Below are positions 1 through 9,506 of a DNA stretch of 64,000 nt, in pieces; positions within the stretch are counted from its first letter, which is position 1; the number at the start of each line of letters is the position of its first letter. Source of the stretch: Toxotes chatareus (lineage: Eukaryota > Chordata > Actinopteri > Toxotidae); contig CM028896.1 in assembly GCA_016801885.1 (NCBI GenBank), positions 372,001-436,000 of the forward strand. Reading direction: 5' to 3'. The notes under the pieces were generated by a model that worked only from the letters and a program-made list of their open reading frames with translations, made no database searches and was not told where the DNA came from. The position numbers were made by a program, and so were the translations under genes.

Positions 1-639
1 TGCATATATCCACACTTCCAAACAGCTTTATCCTCATCTCACCAGGAAACTGTGGGGACTCTCACCACTGGACTGAAAACAGATCTATAATCACTCCAAG
101 ATCTGGGCTTCTATATCTCTCTGTGAAGGACAGCCGGTCCATTCTCCTTAGGATTATAATTTTCTCTACTTAACCCTCAGAGAGAGGGGAGGAGGTTCTG
201 TTATGATTTAACACACACCAGATTACTTACTTACTGACTAAAACCAGACAGAACATGTGGATGGTTTGACCTTCCATGCTGTGAAATTTTCCCATTTACC
301 TTAAAAAGAACTGACATCTATCAGTGATCAAAGGAAACGATGCAAATGTGAGAGATCACGGGTGAATACATCGCCGTTTAATTGTATCACACTGTTCAGT
401 GATCAGCTCGGAAATGGGCTGTGACCTGTCTGTGCTCTCACTGGACCTGAAGAGCTGTTCAGCACCACAGACAGCGACGCTCAGAGCTGGTCATCTGGAA
501 ACATCAGCTTCTCAGGTTGTTACCGACACACACACAGTACACAAGAACCCATAGGATTTACTTTGACTGGTTATTTCTGCTGTGACATCCTACGTCTTGA
601 AGAAACATTTGCCATTAGTGAACATAAACCTCCCCTGAA
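1..639. other. 3' flank of sh3bp2, no gene seen
   Basis: No open segment with recognisable protein similarity and no repeat that I can name. Ordinary mixed composition. Confidence 0.5.
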
Positions 640-972
640 CAGTGGGAAAAGCCTCTAAGGAAATGAAATCGTTTACATGATGGGGTCATCGCTGTGGTGC
701 AGAGTTCAGCAAGGTGACAGCTGAAAGGAAAAAAAGCTGTTCCTGAGCCTGCTGGTCCTGAAAACAAGAGTTCCTGTAGTATCTCCCAGAGGGGAGGAAG
801 GGAAACAGTCTGTGACCAGGGTGAGATGATGCTGTGTACCCTCCACACACACCACTGGATAGCCTTCATGGTGTGGAGGACGGGTGATGCACTGGGCAGT
901 TTTTGCCACCTTCTGCTGTGCTTTTTGGTCCGTGACAGAGCAGTCGTCACACCCATACAGAATTAATGCCAC
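640..972 (-). mobile_element. Decayed LINE 3' coding fragment
   Basis: On the minus strand, the frames from 972 and 956 read KVAKTAQCITR, then TDCFPSSPLGDTT and FRTSRLRNSFFSFQ. This resembles the extreme C-terminus of fish non-LTR retrotransposon ORF2, which usually has a LFTLLPSGRRYR ... RLRNSFFPQA pattern (from memory of the family, not a search). Frameshifts and stops break it, so it is a dead 5'-truncated copy. The exact LINE clade is uncertain. Confidence 0.55.
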
Positions 973-3116
973 TGAGCAGTCAGATTCCTCACCTGGTATT
1001 TAATAGCTGCTGTTTCCTGACACCTCTCCCTGCTCCCACTGTAGGGAAGCACCTTTATTTACCTTTATTTGAATTCATATATTTCAACTCAGAGTACCTG
1101 CTTGTACTGAGAATGCAGCCTTTGATGTGTGATTTTGAATTTGATTTTTATAGATACAAGACACTCCTTGACAGCTGTCTTGATATGAAGGTTGAGATTA
1201 ATCCTTGGGTTGTGTTTGTTTCATGCTACCAACTTTTGTAATGACTGACAATTATAACTATTTAAATACCTTTATATATTATAATAGTTCAGTGGGGTTT
1301 CATAGTAATTACTGGATGTATCGTGACCTGTAGCATGGCCTTTGTTACACATGTATATGTTTAAAAGTCTGTTCTCTCTAAGCCTTAGACTAGATGAACA
1401 TGAACAGTAGTTTGGCATGAAATCTGAAAGCTTGTTCCAGTGGTTGCTTTCTGCTGTCTGGCCACAGGGGACAGTAATGAACCCATTATGTCTGTGCGCA
1501 TCAGAATGAGGCGAAGAAGATGCTACACTCAAACTTAGTTGGCCAAGCTGCACAAAGATGAGATTAATGCTTTACTGTCACTGTTTTCTAACATCATGTT
1601 TTGGCTTCACATGAGAAAAGGCTTCAAGGATGAGCTGCCAGTGCGTCTTCACCTAAAATATCACTGATGTATATATATGTTTGTGTCCCAGTTACAAAAT
1701 GCAGTACATACTAACTTTATACAGTATGTCCTACATACTATCTATTATTGTTCACTGGTTTTGGACATGATATACAAAAACAAAGAAACAAACAAACATA
1801 GTGCGTGCGTGTGTGTGTGTTTGATGCTCAAACTTGTGACTTTGTCTTTACCTGACACCACACATGAAGCTGCAACTGTGAAGATCAGATAAGGAAATTT
1901 AAAATAAGGACAAAACAGCCAGAGGCTCTAAGTGATCTTTTATATATTCGTATTCAACTTATATTTCTGTAGAAAACAATCTATTTACATATACATACAT
2001 TTACAGACATGTGGTTTTACAGTACATACAGCATTTACATATAAATATATATATATATATATAACATTAAAGTCAGTGCTGTACAAACAGAATGTCAACA
2101 TATTTGCAATTCAGAACAAAATAGTTTCCTTATGTAAATTTCTGATTTTGTCATGTTCAGTCTAACATGTTGCACCAGTAATGATGTGGTTTTATGTCAT
2201 GGAGGTACAAAGTCTCTACAGGAGGCTAAAGATTTGTGAAATATATAAATATGCTGCTGCCCTGACCTAAAAGTTTTATCAGAGATAAACCATCCACAAA
2301 TATAGAATGTTAGGTGTTTAACATACAGTAGGCTGCTGTGTTTCTGGATAACTTTGGGAATGCATGTTTGTTGTTCACTGTCATCTGATCGTAACTGTAA
2401 TGCTGTATGATTGATCCAGCTTAAATGAGATCCAAGTAGGGACTTGACTTAGGAACAACAACAAAGGAACAACAGGTAAATGCATGAGACTTACAGATGC
2501 CCAGAATCATCTGTGTCATTTTGTGTCACAGCGCCCCTCTGTGGGGAAAACAGTTCACATCCATCTGGCTGCTTCATTATTTTTTATCATTTCACATCGT
2601 CCTGTTTACACCGACTTTTCACAGTTTGCATAAAGCAGCAGGAATGTTTCAAAAACAGAGCACAGGTCTGATTAATTGAGATTTCTGGTCCATTATAGAA
2701 TATTATTATTTTTTAGAAAGGCTCATCTTTGTCATAAATAAAATCTGCCATTAATAATTGATGTGTATTTACAGTAACTGATGTGTTCAGTATGCAGAAG
2801 AGGATTAGATCGCTTACTGTGTAAAGACTGAAGTGTAGTTTAGTCTGAAAGTTCAGCTAAATAATTTTCCATTTGCAGTGAGAATTTTAGAAAAGTTCCT
2901 GTCCTTTCTTTAACTTCAGGTGAAATATGATTTGTTTTTGTCGCCTGAACAGTAAGAGGTATGATCAGTTTTGGGTTTTTTTTTTTTAATACTGTGAGTT
3001 TATCTGCATGTGTTGTTGACGAGGATCGATTTCAGCTGCAGAAATGCCCTGACTCCCCATTCCTCCGCTTTGGTTTTTGTTGTATTGTTTTTTTTTTTTT
3101 TTTTCACCGTGCAGTT
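973..3116. other. Downstream flank and probable 3' UTR of sh3bp2
   Basis: AT-rich, with an (AT)n run near 2045-2062 and T-runs at 2977-2988 and 3089-3104. The proximal part is presumably the sh3bp2 3' UTR. No coding signal seen on either strand. Confidence 0.5.
2985..2990 (-). promoter_or_regulatory. Possible weak poly(A) signal of sh3bp2
   Basis: The minus strand reads ATTAAA here, about 127 bases after the stop codon. It lies in an A-rich run, so it may be chance. I saw no canonical AATAAA on this strand closer to the stop. Confidence 0.25.
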
Positions 3117-3251
3117 TCAGTTCAGTGTCTTTGTGAAGGGCTTCTGCAGGCACAGCGAGCCATGGTGAGGAAGAGGATGACTGTGGTAGTGTTCAATCAG
3201 AGCTGGCAGAGTGGGGAAAGTCACTTCACTGTCCACAAAAATAAATTGGTC
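3117..3251 (-). CDS. sh3bp2: sh3bp2 exon 13: SH2 C-terminal half and stop
   Basis: Acceptor gttttgacag. Encodes [20 protein letters not shown], then [18 protein letters not shown] and a short tail ending KTLN before TGA at 3117-3119. HYHSHPLP matches human HYHTHVLP. The tail replaces the human HPYGYTGPR ending. Confidence 0.95.
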   Translation of the reverse strand, partial: DQFIFVDSEVTFPTLPALIEHYHSHPLPHHGSLCLQKPFTKTLN

Positions 3252-6200
3252 CTGTCAAAACAAGCACAGTGAACACATTATGCCAAATCTTTACACAGAG
3301 ATAGTTAGAATTTTATACATAAAGTCAAAAAATGATAGAGAGCAGCAGGTTTCCTACCTCTTGAAACAGTCGGTAGTTTCTGGCTTTGCCTATACTGACA
3401 TCCCACACCACCAGCACCTGGATAACACACATCATTCATTTTATTTTAGTTATTAGATATCAGCTATTGGCAGCTTCAGTGTAAAAATTATGAAGTCAGT
3501 TTTCAAAGAAATAAACAATATTTAGACCTTGATGTAAATATCAGATAGCAGGTAAAGATAACACTTGCACAGCAGAGATTAAAGCATGAGATGAGATACT
3601 GTTTGTGATGTTAGTTTGCTTAGTATTGATATAAATGTTATGTTGTCTTTCTGCAAGGATGCATCACAGTTGAAGTGAATGTCTTAATTGTTGTTTTTAA
3701 TTCACTGACCACTGTGGCTTTTTCTTTTTTTTTTTTTTTTTTTACCTTGGAGGTTTTGGTCCCAGAGTTTCTGATGCCATACAGTCCGTCCTGTGGAGGG
3801 ACGGGACCCTCTCTGAATAATCTGCAGGTACGAGCATCATCACAGATTGCAGGTTATCAATGGTTAGAGATGTACAAACAAATGCTATCATATACAAGCT
3901 GAACATTGTGTCAGATACAGCTGATAAAATGTATTTATATCTCCTATCAACATATTTCAAGAAGAAACTACATCATAAATAAGGGAAATAAAGACAATGT
4001 CAATAAAATAATTCAGTGAAATAGAGCTGAAGGAGAAAGCTATTTTCTTTTTTGCCACTAGAGGTCAGCAACAGCTGCACAGCTGTGGCATGCTGAGAGG
4101 ATATTTCAGCTTAGAGCTCTATACTAAAAATAAAAAAGAAACAAAAAAAGTGTGTGTTGTACTTTTCAACAAAGCTGGTTTCAGTCGTGTCGATGAACAC
4201 AGAGTCTGGCAGCTGCATCTGTGGATAGAAGCAACTGGTTAACCAAAATGTGAACAACTATATTTGCTATAACAGCAAATATCTGCATGAGAAATCCAAG
4301 TTTGTTAATAGAGTGAAAAGATTAAGAGCTGCAGCAAAAAAAAAAAAAAAAAAAGATGAATGTCTAAATAATATAATAACCACGGTGGTGTCACACAAAG
4401 CCACAGAGAAAAAATAATTTCTTTTGTGAACATCTGACCTCAGTTTCAAATCAAAAATATATGTGGAACTTAGCTATCAAATTTCCCACGCTGTGTGTGT
4501 GACACTGAACTAACATTGAACACATGAACTCGCATTTTTGAGTTGCAGGTATCATCTAATGACCTAAAGTGTGTGTTAGTTTTTCCAGTTTTTGAAATGA
4601 AATACCTAATTTTTTTTATTTCTACAGTTGAGCCAAATCAGAAAGGGATTCAAGGTTTAGAGCTGTTCATCACAACAACAATACAGAGCCAGGAATAAAG
4701 CCTGAAAGACAACGCTGATAATCATGAAGTTTGCTCAGTCAAGAAGACAAAAATCAAACAAAGCATCAGTGGTTAGAACACAGGAAAAGGGTGAAAGTAC
4801 AGTTTAACTGAGCAGCAAAACTGGTCTGTGTTATCATAAATTATCTAAATATCTTTACAGAGCAATTCAGCTGACTTTTGTGAAGGCCTACAGATCACTT
4901 CAGTCTCCCTTACATTCTCATAGTCATCATCCGATTCGTGTCCTCCTCCGTGTATGGCTGAGTCTCGTTTCCTCCTGAAGTCTGACAGCGTCTCGTCTCC
5001 TAATGAGCGGAAGCTTTGGCCTTCTGGAGATGCTCTTCTGGTGGGAAAACATGTCTTAGTGAGATTCACTTTTTTCTTTTTTCCTTTTTTTCTGTTTCTG
5101 GCCCTTGAAACCGAATTTCAGGGAGTTTTTTTTTTTTTTTTTAACTAAAAAGTACTGAATGTATAGAGATGAATCAGATTTTATCTAACTTCAAACAGTA
5201 GGATTCTTAAAAAGCTGAACTGCCTTTTGAAAGAATTTTCTGTTGATTCTTTTTGTGTGTGTGTGTTTGAGTCCAGCTTACTGAAGTGGTGTTCCAGGCT
5301 TGGCTGCAGGCAGTGGGGGTTTGAGAGCAAGTGGAGGAGGCTTGACTACTCCTGGCTTATTGTGTGGTACAGGTCTGAGTTGAGGAGAGAGCGGAGGGTG
5401 GACGGTGGACCCTCCAATATTTGCAGATTGAGGAATTGGTACAGTTAATTTGCGCAGGTTGCTTATCACCCCATGGTGGTTGTTGCCCTGCAACTGGCTC
5501 CCTCCAGTTTTAAGGGTGCAGTGTGTGGGACCATTTAGGACCATCCTTTTATCTAACTGCTCACAGATGGGCAGAGTGGCGGGTAATTGGACTGAAATGG
5601 ACTGCGGAGGCCTCCAGTCTCTCTTGTCGCTCCCGGGCCCCCCAAAGGATGTTGCCCTGTTCTGAAAAGTTTTCTTTGGGTTGGGAGGAGGAGGAGGTGG
5701 AGGGGAGGACTTTTGCAGGTGGGGAGCGAAGGGGAGAGGAGGAGGCGGGCCTTTGTTGGGGTCCTTCAGTATGGAGGGAGGGTGGGCAGAGGGCAGGAGT
5801 TTTTTGGGCAGCGGGGAGGCTGGGATTCTGTGTTGCGACGGGATGGGAGGAGGCGGTCCTTTGTGGAAACTTGAACTGGAGTCTTGACGGAGCTGTAACG
5901 CCGCCGGCACTGGGGGAGGAGGGTAGGTGGGGGGTGGCCCCAAGGGTCGACCTGAAGAGGGAAGAAAAAGAGAAATCAGACCAGTTTCTTCATGTAAGTA
6001 AAGCTTATGTTTTGTTTCTTCACATATTTCCCTCTCAGATTCTAAGTACTGTAAACACACAGCAGATTTAAAGGATATGAATGATTTTATGCAATTATAT
6101 AAATAAGTTCTTTTTTTTTAATCTTTCACTAAAAAATGTTCAGAGTGTTTAAAAGTAGATCAGTTTTATGCCCACACACAACCAAAAGTGTTGTCTGTGT

Positions 6201-9200
6201 AACAGCTTTACAGAGAATGAGGCCCTCTGGTGGTGAGGACCACTTATTTCCCTCAAAGTAAAATCAACAAACAAATAAATATCAAATATTTTTATCTGCT
6301 GCTACATTTAGATGCTGTATTCTATTATGTATTTCTCATCAGCTTCTATTTAATTTCAAGGCACTTCTGACTGTATGATTACAAAGGGACAGTGATCCTT
6401 TAGGGTGATGTGACCTTTGACCTCATTGTTAGCAGATTTGATGTAAAGTTCATTCTGCTGCTGAATTGTAACCTCCTACATACACAGCACATCTAAATTG
6501 TGATGTGTGTGGTCCTTGGCATCACCTGTAGATGTTGGCGCAGCAGTCAGAGTCTGGCTTCAGATAGTCTTCCTCATCGTCATCATCATCCTCTTCCACA
6601 TAATCTGTACGCAGACGGCAGAGTTAAAACAGTTTAATAACACAAAATTATCACATATGTTTTGTGTATGCCTTCATTAAGGTGGCCTTACCGTCCTCTG
6701 TGTTTTCACTGGTGTGTTTGATATCCAAAGGCTTCTCAATTGTGCCATAGAAACTGTCGGCATCTGAATCTGAGTCACTATGGCAACAAAGAAAATATTA
6801 TCAGTGAAGGGACAACATGCAGTCAGCATCAACCAATTTTAATGACTGTAAGTTCTGCTCGATGTAGGTAGGTAGGTAGATAGGTAGATAGTTCTCATTC
6901 TAACATTAAAGGTGAATGAGGTCACACTGGTACAGGCAGCTGGCTTTGAGAAAGGAGAAGTGTGTGTGTGTAATGACACAAGCTTTTGGACGTAGTTAAA
7001 CAGAGTTTGTTCATTGCATTATTTCCAGTTAAATGGTGTTCAGGGTTTTGAATGTAGTTCTAACAACTAGTTTATATCTGAAAGATATTCTGTACACATA
7101 ATATGATCCTTGGAGTCTAGATTGTGCTGTGAAATATGATGTGATCTGTGCTGGGAAGTTACCTGGGGATGTGGGCCTCTTTCCGGTCGTTATAGTGATC
7201 TATCTCTCTCCGCAGGTATCGCATCCATTTCTGTAAGACCACAGAAACGGTATGTAGCATGTGAAATTCAAGTGTTTGTGGACTTTGAGACTTTGACAGT
7301 AGAGTCCAGAATCTTTTTAGTTCCCCACTGTGAACAGCTATTTAACAGAACCAAATGATACTCCGATCCGGAAATGATGCATACATTTAACAAGCTGTTT
7401 GCCATATTGGAGCAGACCTGGGCTACTGTAATTCAAACTCAGCTTCTCAATTACAATTATATGAGCTTAAATTAACCATATAAGATGAACAAATTCTATA
7501 CATGACATTGCACCGAAAAACATGCATATTTCATATTAATATTAAAATGCATTTTGTTTATACTAAAATTGATAGCATGGTTGTTCTCACCCTCCTCTCG
7601 TCCTCGCTGGCTGCAGAAAAAAACCACGTCCTGTGTTTCTTACTGAAGTGGACGATCTTGAAAGGGAAAACATTACTGGATGTTGTCTCCTCTGCTGCTC
7701 TCATCACTCTGCGGAGGTGGATAAATGAGAGACAGGTAAGCCCCATTCACACATTCACTGTGAACTAAATCTTGAAAACATTTTGCCCATGCCCACCTCT
7801 ACATCCCTCTTTTAAATATAAAAGAACTTCAACACTTGTCATGGTCATCGTTTCCCAGGTCACTACCATATACTGTAACTTTAACTTTAAATTTTACATG
7901 TTGCATGTAAACAAATCTCTCTAGGCAGTGCGAGAAAATTACGTGCTCGAGCTGCTGTGACACAGCTGCATGTTGCTGCGAGAGGAAACTCATGCTGCTG
8001 TCATTCACAGGTTCTAACTAAACTATGTAAAGTGTGCTCACAAACATTACTGCTGATTGAGGATTCTCAGCAGCTGAAGAATTACCACTGACCTGTTGTA
8101 GCCGTTCAGAGAGAATGCCCCCTGTGGTGCAGGAGAGGTACTGCTCTTAAAGTAGTACACGCAGCCTTTGTGGATGATGATATACCTCAGTGGCCCTGAA
8201 AGACAGGTCATCCGGCTTAAAAGTACACTTAACTGAGGTGGAAAAGTTGCTGGGTTGATTAAGAGAATTTTGATAGGGATAAAAATATTCAGTATGATCA
8301 GATGTTCGTCTTGTCCTGTTAAATCTTTTTATTAGGAACTCACATTTCATGAGGCTGAACTGGCTGCCTCCCTTCTTGTGGAGGTATCCTGAAATGGAGA
8401 CTCCTCCTGGCATGGTGAGGAGGTTCTGAGCCCCGATGGCTCGCATCGGTACTGGCCAGCACACCTCTGGAGATGACATGGTTCTACGGTAGAGTAGAGG
8501 AGAGGAGATGATATGTGACAGACAGTCTAACAGTGAAGATCCAGGTGTGCCATGGCCCTAACTATGTATCTGGTTCAACTAGTATTGCTAGTCTTTCTAG
8601 TTATCAAAAAAAAGAACGTTTTCAATATGAAGTTCTGTGTGTGTAAGAGCGCAGACATGTCTACAGGCTCATCTCCATAACTTAAATCTCTCTTTAAAGC
8701 CTCCTGTACACTGCACCATATCAGTCTGTCCCACATGGAAGCAATCCATGACCTTTGACTGTCCGTCCAAAGTCCTGGATCCAAGATCACACCACGACAC
8801 ACATCTGCCAGCAGCCAAGACCAAACTCAGTCTACATCAAAATTCTGCCTTCTGCTGTGATCCACAGAGAATACAGTCATATCCACATGATCTGTGTCTC
8901 TCTCTCACATCTGATTCTGGTGAAGTCTGTATATTTTGAGAAGATGCTGAAAAAAAAGATCATCACGAATTCTTTACGCCATCTTCGAAGTGGAGGAGGA
9001 AAAGAGTAAAACTTTTTTTCTTCAGTAAACCATCCTCTAACACCGTGTGTTTGACACTCAGGTGTTTCCTGCTCAGGTGTTGCCTACCTCCTCTTGAGAG
9101 TCCTGTTGATGCTCTGAAAAGCAGCACTCTCCCTCAGCAGGCTGACTGTGGAGGCTAACACTGGCAGGAGGTCCATTACGGAGGAGCCAGACTGGAAACT

Positions 9201-9272
9201 CAGCCGACCAGACTGAAACCGTCTCAAACGTCCCCCTCTGTCTTCCCCTCTTTCGCCCTCCCTGGCTGCCAT
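3117..9272 (-). CDS. sh3bp2: SH3 domain-binding protein 2 (3BP2), 13 coding exons
   Basis: Cytoplasmic adaptor that couples Syk/Src-family kinases to PLC-gamma, Vav and Abl signalling in haematopoietic cells and osteoclasts (known for the family). Joined exons give about 632 residues from the exon-1 start, or about 570 from the exon-2 start; human is 561. Domain order: PH (about residues 92-202, beginning GYLHKK and including HRTWFFSA), acidic linker with DSFYG and DYVEEDD, proline-rich region (about 260-482), tankyrase hexapeptide RASPEG (484-489), DYENM tyrosine site, and SH2 (about 528-625) with GLYGIRNS and [10 protein letters not shown]. Introns have GT-AG ends and phases agree throughout, except between exons 7 and 8, where a unit of 3k+2 bases is lacking. 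PH, SH2 and exon order match mammalian SH3BP2, so identity is firm. Introns are short (about 100-600 bp), as is usual in fish. Coordinates span introns; the exons are listed separately. Confidence 0.97.
3358..3417 (-). CDS. sh3bp2: sh3bp2 exon 12: SH2 central strands
   Basis: Exactly 20 codons between acceptor ttatccag and donor GAG|gtagga. Encodes [20 protein letters not shown], matching human [20 protein letters not shown]. Phase 0 at both ends. Confidence 0.95.
3746..3821 (-). CDS. sh3bp2: sh3bp2 exon 11: SH2 phosphotyrosine-binding strand
   Basis: Acceptor cgtacctgcag, donor AAG|gtaaaa. Encodes [20 protein letters not shown] and TKTSK. The Arg in GLYGIRNS occupies the FLVR-type phosphotyrosine-binding position of the family (human GLYCIRNS). 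Confidence 0.95.
4054..4068 (+). promoter_or_regulatory. CTCF-like motif in sh3bp2 intron 10
   Basis: GCCACTAGAGGTCAG matches the CTCF core (CCASYAGRKGGCRS) with one mismatch (T for G). Plus orientation, in the intron between exons 10 and 11. Sequence match only. Confidence 0.4.
4163..4218 (-). CDS. sh3bp2: sh3bp2 exon 10: SH2 domain start
   Basis: Acceptor tctatccacag, donor GAAAA|gtacaa. Encodes [18 protein letters not shown] and a split Lys, matching human VPLPNSVFVNTTESCEVE. Too short to appear as a long open frame; found from splice sites and homology. Confidence 0.94.
4914..5037 (-). CDS. sh3bp2: sh3bp2 exon 9: tankyrase motif and YENM site
   Basis: Acceptor tttcccaccag, donor GAGAAT|gtaagg. 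Encodes [12 protein letters not shown] at its start (human RSPPDGQSFRSF), an Arg/Asp-rich middle, and ESDDDYEN at its end. The hexapeptide sits at the start of the exon, in the same place as the human exon-9 cherubism hotspot. Confidence 0.96.
5282..5951 (-). CDS. sh3bp2: sh3bp2 exon 8: proline-rich SH3-ligand region
   Basis: 670-nt exon after acceptor ttccctcttcag, ending CA|gtaagc. It carries repeated polyproline motifs: [47 protein letters not shown] and [17 protein letters not shown]. Several PxxP and basic-flanked classes suit Abl/Src-type SH3 domains. Only the HPPAYPPPPVP-like start is closely conserved with human; the rest diverges, as expected for a disordered linker. The frame is set by the join to exon 9 (CA|A gives Gln). 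Confidence 0.93.
6221..6235 (-). promoter_or_regulatory. CTCF-like motif in sh3bp2 intron 7
   Basis: The minus strand reads CACCACCAGAGGGCC and contains the CTCF core CCACCAGAGGGC. It lies in the intron where the reading phase fails to join. Confidence 0.4.
6526..6604 (-). CDS. sh3bp2: sh3bp2 exon 7: acidic linker with two tyrosines
   Basis: Acceptor gcgtacag, donor AG|gtgatg. After the split Asp it encodes [19 protein letters not shown] and then CCANIY. The DYVEEDD and EEDYLKPD tyrosines correspond to the mammalian Tyr174/Tyr183 region. It leaves two bases (AG), but exon 8 expects one, so an exon or base is missing from this model downstream. Confidence 0.88.
6692..6777 (-). CDS. sh3bp2: sh3bp2 exon 6: linker with DSFYG tyrosine
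   Basis: Acceptor gttgccatag, donor ACG|gtaagg. Encodes [19 protein letters not shown], matching human SSSDTDSFYGAVERPVDI. Serine/aspartate-rich, with one conserved Tyr. Confidence 0.93.
6866..6890. repeat. GGTA/GATA tetranucleotide microsatellite
   Basis: Interrupted run of TAGG and TAGA units in the intron between sh3bp2 exons 5 and 6. Confidence 0.7.
7163..7230 (-). CDS. sh3bp2: sh3bp2 exon 5: PH domain C-terminal helix
   Basis: Acceptor gtcttacag, donor AG|gtaact. Encodes [20 protein letters not shown], the amphipathic helix that closes the PH fold (human KSWMALLRREIGHFHEKKD). The phase fits both neighbours. Confidence 0.95.
7591..7708 (-). CDS. sh3bp2: sh3bp2 exon 4: PH domain core
   Basis: Acceptor cctccgcag, donor AGG|gtgaga. 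Encodes [20 protein letters not shown] followed by [18 protein letters not shown], the most conserved PH segment and close to human. The exon is 1 + 39 codons, so it ends in phase 0. Confidence 0.97.
8093..8195 (-). CDS. sh3bp2: sh3bp2 exon 3: PH domain strands
   Basis: Acceptor tctttcag. After the split Trp it encodes [20 protein letters not shown] and the following strand, ending in GYN plus a split Arg codon at donor AG|gtcagt. It lines up with human [20 protein letters not shown]. Confidence 0.96.
8344..8483 (-). CDS. sh3bp2: sh3bp2 exon 2: internal start and PH domain beginning
   Basis: Acceptor ctaccgtag, then AACC and an ATG at 8479. The encoded [20 protein letters not shown] is almost identical to the mammalian N-terminus, followed by SGYLHKKGG, the first PH strand. 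The ATG at 8479 corresponds to the usual human start and would be used by transcripts lacking exon 1. Donor AAAT|gtgagt splits a Trp codon completed by exon 3. Confidence 0.95.
9088..9272 (-). CDS. sh3bp2: sh3bp2 exon 1: alternative N-terminus
   Basis: Starts at an ATG in good context (A at -3, G at +4), encodes [14 protein letters not shown] and then a hydrophobic/helical stretch ending SINRTLKR, and stops at donor AG|gtaggc. The last two bases (AG) join the A at the start of exon 2 to give Arg-Thr-Met and run in frame into the PH-domain exon. The frame is open upstream to 9380, so an earlier start is possible. Alternatively, translation may begin at the exon-2 ATG and this exon may be isoform-specific. 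Confidence 0.7.
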
Positions 9273-9446
9273 TGTGGATTTCAATCTCCCTTCCTCTCTC
9301 TCACACATAAATACACTCAAACTGAGATAGTGTACTACTGAAAACGCGTACACATATTTTCTACGTGAACACATGCACATCCAGTCCAGACAGGAAACAC
9401 AAAATGTCCTGAGTCATTTTGCTGGGGTTCCTGTAGTAGTGTGTGT

Positions 9447-9449
<3 letters not shown>

Positions 9450-9505
<56 letters not shown>
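9450..9505. repeat. (AG)28 microsatellite
   Basis: Uninterrupted 56-bp AG/GA run, about 180 bp upstream of the sh3bp2 exon-1 ATG. Long purine/pyrimidine tracts of this kind can adopt H-DNA; any effect on expression is conjecture. Confidence 0.95.

Positions 9506-9506
<1 letters not shown>

Noticed and set aside
5523..6071. Plus-strand open frame of 182 codons opposite sh3bp2
   Set aside because: It is the antisense of the proline-rich exon 8; the Gly/Glu/Trp-rich text comes from polyproline codons read backwards.
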